Source of the DNA: Glossina fuscipes | Taxonomy: Eukaryota; Arthropoda; Insecta; Diptera; Glossinidae | Length of the DNA stretch: 64,000 bases | Assembly: GCF_014805625.2 (NCBI RefSeq) | Contig: NW_023998432.1 | Span: forward strand, 2,737,563-2,801,562 | Direction of reading: 5' to 3' | In this document: positions 25,719-38,541 of the stretch, in pieces | How positions within the stretch are numbered: position 1 is the first letter of the stretch | How the letters are laid out: every line of letters begins with the position of its first letter | Notes under the pieces: generated by a model | The model's input: only the letters and a program-made list of their open reading frames with translations | Told to the model about the DNA's origin: nothing | Database searches by the model: none | Position numbers and translations under genes: made by a program

Positions 25719-27417
25719 TAACGAGTAAGGTTTTATTTACTGAGAAGGGTAATTGTGATAACAGATAGCAGTAAAGAGTTATTTTACTGCTGGTTGATCA
25801 TATTTAATGCATATGCAGATGGTGCTTGTGTTTGTGTAAATGTAGCTGCGGCTGTGTTTGAAATGTGTGGACATGTGTTCTGTTCAATTGGTTAATTACA
25901 AATTATAACTGTTCGTAATGTGGTTTTTTTATTTTTAGTAAGTAAGAATGGGATATAACGGTAAATTAGCCAATTTCTGTTTATTTTTCTGAAAGTAGTT
26001 GTAAAAGTTGTCGAACCTAAATAAATTTTTTTTTTTTTTTTTTTGTTTCATTTATTATCATGGTGGTGCACACACTTGTATTCGTAGTGATACAATAAGA
26101 GCCTACTAACCGAGCGACGGAGAGAGAGTGAGTGAAAAGAAAAAGGTTTCGATCGATCAAATTATTTAATCATTTCAAGGGATTGCGATAAACATAATAT
26201 TTGCATTTCGTGTGTTTTCTTTCTTTTTTTAGTTTTTCTTTTACTTGATTTTTTGGTTTGCTCTTTTTTGAAATTAAAATCACAAAAAAAATATATATAC
26301 GTACATATCTGTGTATATATAAAGCAACGCAACAAATAGATGATATTGGGTGAGATATTAAAACAATGAATTATTAAAATCAAAAAAAAAAAAAAAGTTT
26401 AACGTGCTTTTACGCGCTTTTTATGGATAAAACGTACAAATGGTGAGAAAAACAAAACTGAGAAGAACATTTACTTTAAAAACTAATGTTAATTATGGTA
26501 ATAATAATTACACACATATAACGACGGCGACACGTTCATTATGGATTATTTTAATTATTTTATAGAAAAAGGATTAAAGAAAAAAAAAAAACATTAAATA
26601 AATAAAGACGAATTATATTTCAAATAAAATTAATTATTCAAAAATTCCAATTTTATTTTTATTTGAGAGTTACTAAACAATAGCCATAAATGAAGACAAA
26701 AAAGTATGAAATTATAGCATCGAACTAAAAAAAAAACTTTTCTCATTTTTTTTTTTTAATTATGTACGTGAATGAAAAGTAATATCATAGGCAATAAATA
26801 TCGTTTTTCAGTATAATAAACATACGAATACAAAATTAGCACACAAAACCAAATCAAATATTTTCGGGAAAATATATATTCTATCATAGTTATTTATGTC
26901 AAATCTTGCACTTTTACCACATCGCTGCAGCTTTAACACAGAGCGAGAAAGAGAGAGTTTAACAGACAGTAAACATTTCCCTTTTATTACCCCTCTTTTT
27001 CTTTTTTTTCCTTTTAACGAAACCCAAAACAAACGGCCTTTAGAAGAACGCCTCAACTTTCTTTCGCTTATACCGAAAAAAAAACCAAGAAAAAACGAAA
27101 AAAAAAAAAAAAAAAATATCTACACATATAGATATATGATAGAAAATGTCAAAGCCTGCAATGAAAACTAAAGTATGTAAACGTATATAAACGGACGTAT
27201 GCAATCTTATCACTCTTCCGGCATATACGTAACGAATAATATGTGGTGCGTAGGATATTGGATCCTAATGCGAATCATAATAATCCATATACGCGTACGT
27301 ATTCTAATATATGTATATGTGTGTGACCTTATAAATTAGATGAGTTGCGTATATACGTAAGCTTGATTGTTATTGTCGATGCTAATTAAGCACTTAGAAG
27401 TTTTAACGTAGATTTAT

Positions 27418-27420
<3 letters not shown>

Positions 27421-27463
<43 letters not shown>
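27421..27463. repeat. (GA)n microsatellite
   Basis: Perfect GA run of about 43 bases in the core-Z1 intron. Confidence 0.95.
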
Positions 27464-28518
27464 GAGAAGAAAGAGTAATTGTTGCGGTTGTACGCAACAA
27501 CCATAGTTTTGGTAAAAGTTTTCTTTAAACATTACCGTGGAGCATCTAAACAACATTATGTGGTTTTTATGCTAATTAACAATTTCTGATATATTTACAT
27601 ATATAATTGTTACTGTATTTGCTTACATACGTATATACATACACACATACATTCATTGGTAAAAATTAATAAAATAAACGTAGATGGAGAAAAAAAATGT
27701 GTAATAACTTTAGTTTTCATTGCAATAATTATTATTATTATTATCGTGGTCGCCGTCTTTGATAGACGGAAATAAATGATATCATTTATCATTTGGAACA
27801 ATCAAACAAGAAAGAAATTTCCTTTTTTTGTTGTTGTTGTTTTTTTTTTGTTTTTGTTGTTGTTGTTTTTAATATAATGTATGCTCTTTGATTAAAAGCG
27901 AAGAAAACGCAATTTAACGCAAACTAATCAAAAAAAACGGTTAAACGCCAGCTTAAGAGTGAAGGAGTGCGAGAGCGGAGTTGTCATGGAAAGGAGCGAG
28001 AGACACATAAATGGCGAAAGAGAAATATTTTCAGTTAACGAGATGTATGTTTAAGATATGTTTAAGCAGCAAATTAGAAAGCTTCTTGGCATCCCCTCAA
28101 TCATTCTCATTCACTCTTTACCTTTGTTCACACAAATATTTCAAATGTTTCCCATATAATTTGCGTTATCTTGATTTTCTATTTTATATTAAGTTATATG
28201 AATTCGTAGAGAAAGTAAATGAGTTTGGACTTTCATTGTAGTTCCTTTTTTTTGTATTATTATTATTATTTTTTCTTTTTGATTGATAAAAAAAAAAAAA
28301 AAAAAAAAAAAAAACAAACAAACGAGAGTTAACTAATTGTATAAAAAAAGTAATATATAAACCAAAAGTTAAATAAAGAATATATCATAAGTATATTTTC
28401 AAAAATAGTATATATGTATTTCTTCATATATATTTAAAAAAAAGAAAAATAAAAACGCTTTGATGTAAATGAATTCTAAGCAAATAACAAATGAAATATG
28501 GAAAAATTCAGTACTCAC

Positions 28519-28569
28519 CTTGAGGAGAAGCAGCTAATTCGGCGGCAGATTGTAATTGAGGATTTAAAC
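28519..28569 (-). CDS. br: broad core exon 6 (51-nt micro-exon)
   Basis: Very short last core exon. The acceptor is ...ttttgtgaaag|GT (weak pyrimidine tract) and the donor CAAG|gtgagt is strong. It completes a split Ser codon and encodes LNPQLQSAAELAASPQ plus the first base of a Gly codon. This aligns with the Drosophila core end that I remember, with LNTQLQ and SPQG in the same order. It ends in phase 1, exactly what all four Z exons need. The exon is too short to detect from an open frame alone; I placed it by homology and splice phase. Confidence 0.88.
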
Positions 28570-29057
28570 CTTTCACAAAAAGCGAAGAGCATAAAGTGTG
28601 AAAGAGAAACAAAGACAAAGAGAGAAAAATTAATATATCACCTCTCTAGCGAAACTCTGGTTTAATAATCAGCGGCGCATAAATTCTTTTTTTATAAAAA
28701 CTTAACATAAACATTAACAACATCATTATTTAAATGAAATCTGTTTGCAACGTGTTGCTGCATAGACTGCATAGAATGCAATTAATGTTATGTTAAATTT
28801 CTATATAAATAATCAAGTCATGTATAGATAGATATTCTAATGTTCTACCTTTTAATTATAAAAGAAAAAACGTTATTGCCTATGAAAGTAAATATTATAA
28901 ATTGTACCTTAGAAACAAAACGTTTTTCTTTGCTTTCTATTATCGCTTTTTCTATATTATAGATTAAATAACAAAAATACCGACTTGATGACATATATGT
29001 CGAGTTAAATTTGCAAGTCTTTTATCCATGGGAACGTAATCCCTTTTATATACTTAC
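28570..29057 (-). other. intron between core exons 5 and 6
   Basis: 488-nt intron starting gtaagtatata and ending gtgaaag. AT-rich; nothing else seen. Confidence 0.8.
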
Positions 29058-29203
29058 TGGCAAATGCTGCTGGATCTAAATTACTCATGGGAAATGTGAA
29101 TGGCGTGGATGGAAATAACTTAGATTCAGCTGGTGAGATAAGAAATGGTGCTGATGGTGGATGCGGCGGCATAGTATTTTCAATTTCTTCATCGTTCCCT
29201 GAA
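29058..29203 (-). CDS. br: broad core exon 5
   Basis: Follows acceptor ...aaaaaatag|T at 29204/29203 and ends GCCA|gtaagt at 29058/29057. Phase 2 in, phase 1 out. It encodes SGNDEEIENT, then MPPHPPSAPFLISPAESKLF and a Phe/Pro-rich stretch ending NLDPAAFA. It lies in the conserved C-terminal part of the core, where Drosophila has SGNDEEIGDG and FIMSPAENKMF in the same order. No known domain; part of the linker between the BTB domain and the zinc fingers. Confidence 0.92.
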
Positions 29204-29298
29204 CTATTTTTTTTTTTAGAAATTGTTTTTTTTTTTTTTGTTATTTTTTTTTCAATTAATAAAAGGCCCAAGCATATTATGATCACACATTATAATAC

Positions 29299-29566
29299 CT
29301 TAATGATCCTTTACCGCATTCACCGCTGCTAGCGCGTCCATGTATTTCGTGTTCACCGTTCGAATCATTGCTGTGTTCATCGGCAGCATTATTATTAGTG
29401 CAAACTAATTCCATGGGTTCCGATTTAACGTCATCCGCTGAACGTGTTAACGGTGACGACGTAAGACTTCCACATTTATCGTTTGCCGTAATGCCATTGC
29501 CGTTCGCTGAATTACCAGAACCATTACCGTTAGGTGTGCCACTGCTATTACCACTGGGTCCATTGC
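29299..29566 (-). CDS. br: broad core exon 4
   Basis: Acceptor ...aataaataag|GC at 29567/29566 completes an Arg codon (C|GC). The donor is TTAAG|gtattat at 29299/29298, weaker than the others. It encodes a Gly/Asn/Ser-rich stretch ([15 protein letters not shown]), then the conserved segments [20 protein letters not shown] and [12 protein letters not shown], ending GKGSLR/S across the junction. VKSEP is a possible sumoylation-like motif (psi-K-x-E), an inference from sequence only. The order and wording of these segments match the Drosophila core. Confidence 0.93.
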
Positions 29567-29836
29567 CTTATTTATTAAAAAGGAAAAAAATGCAAACAAA
29601 ACATAAGAAAAACAATTAAATGTCTTTTCACGAAGCAACAGCAAATATTTTGAATAGTCAGACCCTGTATTCGTAATAAGATATTGTTTTAGGATGGCTT
29701 TTTAGAAAAAGATTAAGGTCTCGATATATGGATTTTTACGAAAAAAATGAAAATATGGAAGCCGACAAAGACCTTCACTTGTTTATTTTTTTTTTGTATA
29801 GTGTTTAGATCGCTTTTCGTGTATATGAAAACTTAC

Positions 29837-30248
29837 GTTTCTCCTCTTTGGGTGGTGGTGAATTGTTGTTGTTATTTTTCATTGTAGAAAAATCGGTTGG
29901 CGTTAACTGTGGCGAAGTGCTGCGTGCATGAAGCATGTCCGGACTATTGTGGTTGCTGGCTGGTAGACCGTTATCTGAATTACGCATGCGTTTCAGCGGA
30001 TTATTGGGATCTTCAGCTGAAGGTGTAGAACTATTGCGTTCACGTCTCAACATTGCAGCAGCAGCTATGCTACGCTTAAACAATTGACTGTTAATATGCG
30101 TTGAAGCTAATGGCAATTGTGTGGGCGGTGGTGGTGGTGAACCTGCACTACGCGTATAAAGTGGCGATTCATCATGCATTGCTGAATGATGTGAATTTAA
30201 AGGTGTTCGTATGCCGCTACTGGCCAAATTTTGTATTTGAGCTAATTG
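29837..30248 (-). CDS. br: broad core exon 3
   Basis: Acceptor ...tttcaattttag|CAA at 30249/30248 in phase 0; donor AAAC|gtaagt at 29837/29836 leaves phase 1. Encodes 137 codons starting [18 protein letters not shown], then a Pro-rich patch ([11 protein letters not shown]), a basic helix-like stretch ([20 protein letters not shown]), [34 protein letters not shown], an Asn run and SPPPKEEK. Each block has a counterpart in the Drosophila core in the same order. The KRMR-type basic cluster could serve nuclear import (inference). Confidence 0.94.
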
Positions 30249-30380
30249 CTAAAATTGAAAATATTAAAGAATATGACAACGACAACGACGACAAATACGA
30301 AAAATAATTTTCTAAAAGTCTTTTTTTTTTCAAAAGTCTTTTCTTCAAAAGTATTTGAATTGTTTCTTTCACACACTTAC

Positions 30381-30569
30381 GTGATGAGTTTCTTCTGCTT
30401 GTTGTTGTGTTAGCCCAGAAACTCTTAAGACTTCGGCTGTTTTTAAAAATGATTGCAATGATTTTTGATGTACATTAACTTCGCCATGATAGATAAACTC
30501 AACCAATGAATGTAAATCATGAAAATTAACATCTTGCAATAAAATGACTGGATGTTTGCAGGGTGTACT
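30381..30569 (-). CDS. br: broad core exon 2 (second half of BTB/POZ domain)
   Basis: 63 codons between acceptor ...tattttacag|AGT (30570/30569) and donor CATCAC|gtaagt (30381/30380), phase 0 at both ends. Encodes [20 protein letters not shown], then [20 protein letters not shown] and [20 protein letters not shown]. This is the C-terminal half of a Tramtrack-group BTB domain (the FIYHGEV and FLKTAE..L.V.GL signatures are visible). The BTB domain mediates homo- and heterodimerisation in the nucleus. Confidence 0.96.
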
Positions 30570-33500
30570 CTGTAAAATAAGAGCAAGAAAAACGAAATAT
30601 ATATGAAACATATGAGAAAACATGATAAAAAAGCAAAATATATATATATATATATACTTTTAAAAATAACTCAGGGCCAGGAAATCACTAACACTTATAC
30701 GCAGTTATAAAAATTTTGCAGAAGGAAATTATAAAGAAAACAAAACTTTTTTTGCCTCTATACTTAAATTTAAGTATAGACGATGGTGTAGCCTGTGATT
30801 ATTATTGTAGTATTGTAAAGTTAATGATACATTACAAAGACGCACTTATACATGCAATACGATCATTCATCTAGAAATTAGGTCAACCATTGCAAGTGAT
30901 AAGGCATAATATAAGTGTGAAAGAGAGAAACGCTTACGCCCTGGGAAGAGAGTAAGCGTGTGAATGACAACAGCAATAAAATATATATATTGTAAAGATC
31001 TATATTTCTCTGCTTCTCTTTTTTCTCTATCTTTTCCTCCGTTGCGTGGTTGTAAAGCAGGATCATTTGCTTTTATTGTAAATGTTTGCGCTTTTGCTTT
31101 TCTCTTCTAGTGTTTTTATCAATAACTAAGTAAGTAAGCGAGTAAGTAAATAAGTAAGTGAGTAAGTAAATACAAGCTTGTTTAATGTATACCATATAAT
31201 GCAAGTGTTGTAACGGCTACTGTATGCTGCTGCGTAGTGCTATTTTCGTATTGAGGTCAACGGATCGAAAAAATCTTGTTTAGGTCTTACAGACAATATA
31301 AAAAAAAAAAAAATGAAAAAAAAGGTAAAATAAAAAAAAACAAAAATCACACAAGTACAGAAGTTTATTAGTATTGTTGCTTGCTGTTGAACACATCAGT
31401 AAGAAACAAAGTAAAATATAAAAAAAATTACATGCTTGGCTTATAATATTATAAAGGGTAGTGAGTGCTGCGTGATATGTATCTACCTATATATCTATGC
31501 GTGTATGTATGTGTGTATATATGTGTGTATATATGTATTTACGTGTGTATGTATGTATGTATGTAACGATTATGGTTGCTAGTTTACTGCATTGTTGAAA
31601 AGTGGGGCACAGTTCCAACATCTACGATAAACACACACACACGTACACGATTGAATTCGTCGTGAGTGACGCCATTTTTCAAACAGATATTTTGTCAATT
31701 TTACGAGAAAGAAAACAATGCCCAACATTTTTTTTGTACAGACGCCTATACGTCTGTGTACCTGTGGGTGTCTGTATACAGGCTCGAACGTCTTATCTTT
31801 GTAGCCATTTTTCTCTAAATAGAAAAGTCAACTTGAAACAGACTGTTTTATATGACGTCCTCATTTCGAATTAAGTGAATTTTTTCTGTTGTTTTTGTTG
31901 TTACTATTGTTACTGTTGATGTTGGTTCCTTTGAAATGTTTTTTTTTGTTTTGTAACGAAAGTACAGCTTCAGATCATGGCCAATTAGTAATTAAAGTGT
32001 AACGAAGCCCTGGTTATCTCTTAGCCCTTTGTTCGTCCTGAAAAGTGTTCACAAAATTTATAAAAATAATTCGTTTCTATTTTAGGTGTCGCTTGATATT
32101 TGAGATTACGAAAAATTATAATCATAAATAGATATATATTCTTAAGTTAAATACTTGTAAATGCTTATTGTCTGTGTCTTCATCTCTCCCTCTCCCTCTC
32201 TCTTTCTCTCTGTCACTGTTCGTGTGTGTATTTGTATATGTTATGTTTAATGGTAAATTTTTTTTTTTTTTGTTATTTTAGTTTTGTATTTTTTTTCTTG
32301 TCAACATACTGTAGCAGTGCAGTTAAAACCTAATTAAAATAATGGTGCAGTTAATTAAATATTTATGCATAGAATTGTCGGTTGGTTAGTTGCAATACTC
32401 TAGAGTGCTTGTTATTTGTTGTTTTCCTTTTTCTACTGTATTCACTTTGTGACCCTTTAGAATTTGCTAAGAGGTTTGTTGAACGCCTCAGAGATGAGCT
32501 GTAGTTATACGTTACACTGTGAAGTAACATTTAACTACTGTTAGTTGTTGTATGGGTGTCCACTAACTTGTTAACTTTCTAGTTGGGATTATTGTCTGTT
32601 AAGAATACTTTTTTTTTCTTATAAAGTATAAATACCTATTCGACAATAGCACTCAGTGAGTGCGTGGCTAAATGAGCGACTTCCAGTGCAATTTTATTGC
32701 CAACAAAGTTTTGTGCCCATTTTCATTTGTAATGTTTTCAGTGTTATTGTGCTCTTTTTATCTTTTGTATTCAATTTTCGTCATCGTACTTATTATCGCT
32801 GCCTTAGCTAAAAGAGGGACTTATGTTAAATTATTTATTGTATATGGATACGTTTAGAAAAAAAATTGCCTAAAGGATCGTGTAATGTTAATGTTAAAAT
32901 CTGAAAAAGTGTCTGCTTGTGTAGTTAGCTCGTCTATAATATTTCCTATTAATGAGTGTGACATCGTCCAAAAGAATCTTTTTTTATTTATTTCACCGTT
33001 AAGTACGTGAAAGCTTTAATTGGCGTGAGGTTTTTCGCAAGGTATTTTTTTAGCCTTAAGACTGCTCATACATGTGACACAATATACGCAATTATTATAT
33101 ATGATAGAGATTAACAAAGCATTTAAGCTTTTTACACACATCTGTTTATAAAACCGCCTATCTAAGACTAGAGTAACGGAAAATATATGCTTAAATCATA
33201 ATTTAGAAAGGTACGGGCCGAACTAACTACAATATTGAATTTGAAATATTCATTTTTATCTTGGAGTACTCATGTGTACGTCTATGATTTCCTTTTTGAA
33301 ATCGAATTAAAAAAGAAAAAAACAAGTCCATTCATGTCCTATTCTGGTGTCATTCTTCAGCTTGTAAACAGTATTATGGTAGCAGTCAGTTTATTTACCA
33401 AAAAAATCCGATTTAAGATTTATACTTCGAATGGCTAAAAAGCATAAAGATATAACGAAGTGAATTAGTATTGCCTACCATAGTTTTTGTTAGTTGTTTT

Positions 33501-35952
33501 TTTTTTTTTTCTTAATATCATCGTATACTACGGGTCTATAATTTGATATATATGAAATGTAATTATTATTAATTTTGGGAATTACGAATTCTTTTGGCAC
33601 ATGTCACCATCATTCGCTGATGATGGGTAAAAAATGATTCGTTCTAATCCGAAAATTTTTTCTTTTACTTTGTTTCTTAAGCATTGTTTAACCTTTATTG
33701 CTGCTGTAGCTATCTTTCGTATAAAACGTTTTGTTCAACTTAATATTCGTTGATGTTTTTTTTTGTTGGTATTGTTACTATTTTCTGTAGTTGTTTTGCT
33801 ATTTAGCAAATTAAATGTTGTCTACTTTTTTCTTTAATGCATTATTTGAAATATCATGACACTAAGAATGTTGTTGCTTTTATATGAGTTTCTTTATAAT
33901 TTTTATTTATTTTTTATTCCTTCTTTTTTTGCATAAGTAGGCCCATTCGTTTTTTAATTCTTTCTGCAGCTGATATCGTAATTTTCTGCCAGTTCAGCCA
34001 AAAAATAAACAAATTCGCCCTTTGTTGCGAAGTATTGCAACATTTTCAATTCAATTTTGTTAATTTTTTTGGATTCTTGGCTTCGATGTTGTCGTTCTAT
34101 TGTTGTTGAAATGAAATAAATTAATTTCTACATCATGCTATGCTAGTTGTTATTATTGTTCGTTTTGTTTTATTTATTTTTTTTTTTCTATTCGTTGTCA
34201 CATAATTAGAAATCAGTTATAAAAGGCGTACGTAGATATAAAGTAGGCAGTGAAAAAATTTGTCACGAGATATATTCTTTAATTTTCTGTTTTTAAATTC
34301 TTAAGAAAAATAAAACGTTGAATTTTATTTTTAGCAAAAATAAAATGGAACTGTAGCGAAAATTTTTTTTGTTTTTGCTATTGACTTAAAATATCGGCAT
34401 AGATTAATATAATAACACCGAACTAATTTACTGATTTGCACATTCCTGTTGGTTTTATAATTCTTTTCATCTTAGAGAAAAAAAAATTGAACCTAAAATA
34501 TAAGACAACAAAAGTGGAAATTGGGTATAATAAGACAGAAGTCGAAATATTAGAAATACCATATAATAAGAATTATAGTTGACGGATCTTACGAGGATCA
34601 TTTATGACAGTTTTCATAAAAAGGATGGCCGGGACCCGTTAGACTAAAAGAGTTATTTACCGTAACTTAATCCATTCAATGTTAGACAAATTTAGAGCGT
34701 CTTATCCTGGTTGCCAAGACTTTATTATTTTAAGTAACAAACATATTCGCAGATCAATTGTAATCGTTTGTAACGCAAACTACGAGACATCTCCAAGTTG
34801 ACAGTGGATGGGTTAAACATAAATTGAACATTTTCTTCATTCTTAGGTCGGGATAGATTCAAATTACCGACGCTTTTACTAAAGAAATACTTGCTTTCCT
34901 ATACATCACTCTTAAATATAAGCCCTATTGTGTGTTGTTATATATCTTCAACTTTCCGAAGCAAGAGACCGGTTGTGAAATCTTACCAGGGTAATAGAAA
35001 AAATTGAAACTTGTAGCAGATAGCTTCTTAGATCTAGACACCCCTTATAATGCTGATAATGGCTCAACTTTTTTATAACTTTTGCTGAAAGATTATTTAC
35101 ATGGGGAAACAAAGAAGAAATGTAGAAAAAAATTAAAACAAAGGAAAACTTTGAGAACAAAAAAATCAAAAATTGATGAAAAGAAAGATAAATAAATAAA
35201 TAAATTCACGCACTTTGCCTTTCTAACTAATATCACGTGCTTTTTTTAACCGAATTATAATGCGCATGCAACCCTGAATGTCTTATCAGAATAATAGAAA
35301 TAAGTGAAATGTTATTATTTTTGCTATATATATAAAAATATAAAATGTCATCCACAGGCCATGGATTTATTTGATTTGAATGTTTTCCTTGGATGGCAAC
35401 ATGTAACAGCGACACCCAAAATTGCTCCTGGTTAACGTATTATCCGATTGGAGTTCAAATTTTTTGCTGATGTATGTGCGATCCAACCAATTCGTTTACG
35501 CCTACAAGAGCGCGATTATTCAAGAGTCAAGTGCTGCGACACTGCGTATATGCGATACTAGAACGTCCCAAACAAATTTTTTTTTTCGAAAAGATATTTA
35601 GTTCCCAATTTCCATAAATTCATCTATGCCTTCCTTAAACAACATGGCCAAATAAAGCTTGTATTGGAAATCTTTTTTTAACGATTAATCAGCAGTCATT
35701 CTAACTCTTTCCATTTTTATATGTATTAGACAATATTATTGATAATTTTTTTATCGAGGAATAACGAAAAAGCGCCCGCCGTTTAGTCAATACGCTTGTA
35801 TCATGGCATCCTTTACCTTATGAATACCGTTCTTTAATTGATAGACCGAATATTGCTAAGTAAATAGAAACTTTTTCGGTCCTGTGATGTCTTTTACAAA
35901 TCATATTGCAGCAGTTCGAATTCCGATCTTCATCATACGGTGTTTATCATCG

Positions 35953-36063
35953 CTACTCAGAGAAAACGGAGTTGTTTTCTGCTTCATTTACTTCACTTTC
36001 GGAACGATCACTTTGATTGTCTTCTAAATCATTCCCCTCATTATCACTGAGTTCATGTTCAGT
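35953..36063 (-). pseudogene. short acidic open frame, possible transposon-protein remnant
   Basis: A minus-strand frame reads TEHELSDNEGNDLEDNQ, then SDRSESEVNEAENNSVFSE and stops at TAG. Acidic Ser/Asp/Glu/Asn-rich stretches of this kind occur at the N-termini of some DNA-transposon proteins, for example piggyBac-like. I see no transposase core nearby, so this is a weak suggestion. It lies in repeat-rich intron sequence. Confidence 0.2.
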
Positions 36064-36940
36064 AAAAAAAAAAATATTCTTTCACTTAGACTTATAAACG
36101 GTCTTGTAACGCTAGTTAATTTTTTTATATAGCATAATAGGCATGTAAAACAAATTAAATCAATAGACAGAGACGCAAGCTACTATCAAGAACGCATATC
36201 AGTTGAACATAAGCTTCTCATGTGTTGAACTAATACAGTATATTTTTCACTTGACAGTGCCTTTATAAAACAATATGATGGCACTTGCTGCGGCGCAAAT
36301 GCTACGCGAATTTCCACACGGTTGAATGCAAGCTAAGACATGTCGCGACAAGTATGATAAAGATTACTTTATAATGCGCATTTTCCGCAATATAACGTAA
36401 CAATGTACATTGTGACTGCGTGCCACATCGTGGTGTTATAATACGCATTTTTTCAGAATTGTCAATTTCGCTATTATGACCAAGTCCAAATTTACAAATA
36501 CTGATTTTGTCACTGTCAATTGTAAATTTGAAGCAAAAATAAATGAATAAAATAACAATAATAAATGTGTCGAAATACAATATGACTAAATCCAAAATCA
36601 AAATCCATGTTTAAATGCGTTTCAAAGCCACATAGTGACCCGATTAGATAAAATCTTTTAAATTATATAAGTGCATTCATATCTATTTCGAGAAAATATG
36701 CGTTTTTCATGGAAGCGTGAGTTTTGTAACGGCATACGTTAAAAGTCTTAAGTTTAATTCTAAAAAAATTGCGAACTTAATTAACCTACTGCATCGATCG
36801 AATTTGGTTAAATTTGGGAATAAAAAAAAAAGTCAAAGCTAAAAGTGAAACTGAAGCTGCATGAACCAATAAAATTAGAAAAATAATTATAGATTGACTA
36901 AAAACGAACGTATAGACAGAATTTTCATGTTGAATTATTC

Positions 36941-37030
36941 GCCTCATTGACCGAGTAGCCAAAGGAACTCGGCTAACAACTCAATTGTCGTTGGTTCAAA
37001 CCTCAAGTACGTTAGAGTTTTCAACAAACC
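36941..37030 (+). mobile_element. SINE-like element with tRNA-derived head, copy 1
   Basis: Contains an A-box-like TGACCGAGTAGC at 36948-36959 and a B-box-like GGTTCAAACCTC at 36993-37004, at the spacing of an internal RNA polymerase III promoter. No acceptor stem folds, so it is not a functional tRNA. It aligns through both boxes and the following TTAGAGTTTTC-like stretch with the copy near 40000 on the other strand. Confidence 0.5.
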
Positions 37031-37154
37031 CGACATCCCTAGATGAAGCTTGTGCTTTAAGACTTTAGTCTTAGAATTTAGTTCTCTGGCTAAACGCAAG
37101 TTATAATAATAATATTAATATATTAAGTTTGTGCGGATGTGCGTACAATACTCA

Positions 37155-37395
37155 GGTGCATTTGAGATAGACTCGACTTTTGTTATACCAACCAATTCGA
37201 AATGACTTTCTATATCGATTTAAATATGTTCGCCTATGTATTCTTCTGTCCATTTGTTTGCTCCTCCGTCTTGATTTCTTATGTTTAACCGTCTCAATTT
37301 TTGAGATATTTTGATGGAATTTGGTTCACGAAAGAACGCTATTGAAAATGGTTGGGATCGAACTACAACTTCGACAACTTCCCAGATAACATTTT
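37155..37395 (-). repeat. dispersed fly repeat, copy B
   Basis: Read on the minus strand it contains AACCAAATTCCATCAAAATA, TCTCAAAAATTGAGACGG, a GACGGAGGAGC...GGACAGAAGAA stretch, and an AATCGATATAGAAAGTC block. This is the same landmark order as in copies A and E but in inverted orientation and more diverged. Confidence 0.5.
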
Positions 37396-38059
37396 CCTTT
37401 GAAACTTCGCCATATGGTTAACTATATTAGGCGAAGTGCATAAAAATAATTGGCCCTTTCTTGTCTGACGGTAGCTTTCTAAAATAATAGCTGACTAAAG
37501 TTTTTGATAACTACAAATAGCCAAGAAAGAATGTTTGAGACTTTGTTCAATTGAGTCTGAGGTATTAGATTAGTTGCGAGAATAAGCCTTTAAAGATACT
37601 GTAGAATTTTTTGTGAAGAACATCAATATGCTGCTCTGCTCTTGTTGTAGTTAGAATATAGTAAATAGCAATAATGCGATTAATTTAGAGGTGTTCTGAA
37701 ATCGTTTGTCAGTGTGTGATATGGCTCCAGGAAAATACGGTAATTGATCTTTATTTTAGTCTGTGGTTATCTTGCAAAGGAACTTTTTTATAGTCTGATA
37801 TTGAACGATATTGGACGGCGTCGAATGATATCGAGCGATGTCTATCAATGTCGAAGGTTTTTAAATAGTACCGCTTACACTTATAATAAGGCGTATTTCG
37901 TATGTCACAATTAGAGATATGAATATAGAAAAAGAAAAGTGTAAATCTTGTAAATAAAACTATGAGTAAACGTTTAATAATAATAATAACTAGAATTAAT
38001 ATTTGATATGTATTTTTTATATAGTGAAATCGTAAATATATTTTATATAGTAAAATATT

Positions 38060-38421
38060 CTACGCATAAAGTGCCGTTTTTTCTCCGTTTGGATCTTTCA
38101 CGTCGTGTGTAAACATTCAGAAACAGTTGATTCACCAACTGCTAAGCTGTTCGAAGGTCATTTGGGAGTTTGAGCTTTTGTTTCGCCCAGTAAGTCTTGC
38201 AAGTCATTATGTTCGAGCTTTTTCGGTCCTCCAAGCCGCTTTCTGTCATTGACATCAAAATCAGCGCCTACGAAATATTGAAATCGAAAGCGAAAATTGC
38301 AATGTGATGGAGAAGCATTACCATAACCTTCTAAAAGTGTTTCACGGACTTCGGCAACAGATTTCTTCAAATTAAACAGCAAAATCAATGAATGTCGAGA
38401 ATGCAATTTTAAGCTTTCCAT
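38060..38421 (-). mobile_element. degenerate mariner-family transposase fragment
   Basis: An 87-codon frame from ATG (38421) resembles the N-terminal DNA-binding part of mariner transposases: SLILLFNLKKSVAEVRETL (mariner: helix with LKK.AAE), GADFDVNDRKRLGGPKKLE (family pattern: GDFDVxDxxRxGRPKK.E), and LQDLLGETKAQT (family: LxxLLDExxxQTQ). After a frame break near 38155, a second frame reads LAVGESTVSECLHTT, a stop, then KIQTEKK. That is the expected next helix, in which mariners have LxVSxxTVSxxLHxMGKIQK. Nothing matches after about 38060, so the catalytic D,D34D core is absent. It is a broken, truncated copy with no transposase activity expected. Confidence 0.75.
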
Positions 38422-38541
38422 GGTTAGCGTCTATATACACTGAATAACTCAATAACACTAAATGGAAAATGACCTCTATGTACAGTAAAGTCAAAATCAT
38501 TGAATTTAACCGTTCCGTATATCAATACTTCGCATTACTTT

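Noticed and set aside
35255..36450. Motif TTATAATGCGCAT at about 35255 and 36370, with a near copy at 36437
   Set aside because: Three short, partly AT-rich words; may reflect a repeat but too little sequence is shared to call an element.
36941..37010. Possible tRNA gene
   Set aside because: Only the internal A and B boxes are tRNA-like; acceptor and anticodon stems do not pair, and a diverged second copy at 40000 fits a SINE instead.
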